Source of the DNA: an uncultured Clostridia bacterium
GTDB taxonomy: Bacteria; Bacillota; Clostridia; Oscillospirales; Acutalibacteraceae
DNA: 14,246 nt
Assembly (NCBI GenBank): GCA_946497265.1
Contig: CAMMKL010000027.1
Location: 1-14,246 of the forward strand
Reading direction: 5' to 3'
In this document: in pieces, positions 14,161 to 14,246 of the stretch
How positions within the stretch are numbered: the stretch's first letter is position 1
Layout: every line of letters begins with the position of its first letter
The notes under the pieces: model-generated
Told to the model about the DNA's origin: nothing
Seen by the model: the letters and a program-made list of their open reading frames with translations, nothing else
The model's database searches: none
Position numbers and translations under genes: made by a program

Positions 14161-14246
14161 TTACTTAACCTCAACTTCAGCGCCAGCTTCCGTCAGCTTG
14201 GTCTTCAAAGCTTCCGCATCGTCCTTGGAGATGCCTTCCTTGACAG
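14161..14246 (-). CDS. rplL: 50S ribosomal protein L7/L12, C-terminal part only
   Basis: The last 27 residues before the TAA stop (14161-14163) are visible and read VKEGISKDDAEALKTKL followed by TEAGAEVEVK. This is the conserved final helix and strand of the L7/L12 C-terminal domain, the stalk part that contacts translation factors. The gene enters from the right edge on the minus strand. A terminator follows directly, and no rpoB is found downstream in the window. Confidence 0.93.
   Translation of the reverse strand, partial: VKEGISKDDAEALKTKLTEAGAEVEVK

Noticed and set aside
1..14246. CRISPR array, tRNA, rRNA or intact insertion sequence
   Set aside because: I saw no regularly spaced repeats, cloverleaf, rRNA-like segment or transposase in either strand.

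Overview
The window most likely comes from a spore-forming, low-to-moderate G+C Firmicute of the class Clostridia. The evidence is strong GGAGG ribosome-binding sites, a YlmC/YmxH-type sporulation-associated gene next to rpsB, Firmicute-style TipAS/MerR regulators and a lantibiotic-immunity ABC locus of the CprABC type. The genus cannot be fixed from the sequence alone. Core translation genes sit at both edges, and about 11.6 kb of accessory detoxification and drug-response genes lies between them.

Left edge, minus strand (1-2152): a YlmC/YmxH-family gene, then rpsB (S2), then tsf (EF-Ts, cut by the window start). rpsB has a clear promoter and a structured leader of about 100 nt. A hairpin separates rpsB from tsf. 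Right edge, minus strand (14161-14246): the C-terminus of rplL (L7/L12), followed by a strong terminator. rpoB does not follow it within the window.

The interior holds four modules. (1) 2347-4725, plus strand: a MerR/TipAS-like regulator overlapping an ABC ATPase and an ABC-2 permease, which looks like a self-contained drug-sensing efflux operon. (2) 5048-7794, minus strand: a TetR regulator with two palindromic operators, an SDR oxidoreductase one base downstream, and an aldo/keto reductase with two [4Fe-4S] motifs that has its own MerR-type promoter. (3) 8059-10997, minus strand: an OmpR-family response regulator and sensor kinase overlapping by ATGA, then a second MerR regulator with a TipAS domain whose promoter overlaps the kinase stop codon. 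(4) 11076-13679, plus strand and divergent from the two-component genes: a LanFEG/CprABC-like transporter (E-loop ATPase plus two permeases) and a 93-residue membrane protein, preceded by three 11-bp direct repeats suited to OmpR-family binding.

The main regulatory observation is that the two MerR/TipAS genes, about 6.5 kb apart and on opposite strands, have promoters matching at 23 of 31 positions. Both have the 19-bp spacer typical of MerR-activated promoters. The two regulators may therefore respond to related ligands or cross-regulate. The aldo/keto reductase promoter is a third 19-bp-spacer promoter, but its palindrome belongs to a different class and no matching regulator lies beside it. 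I see no CRISPR array, tRNA, rRNA or intact mobile element.
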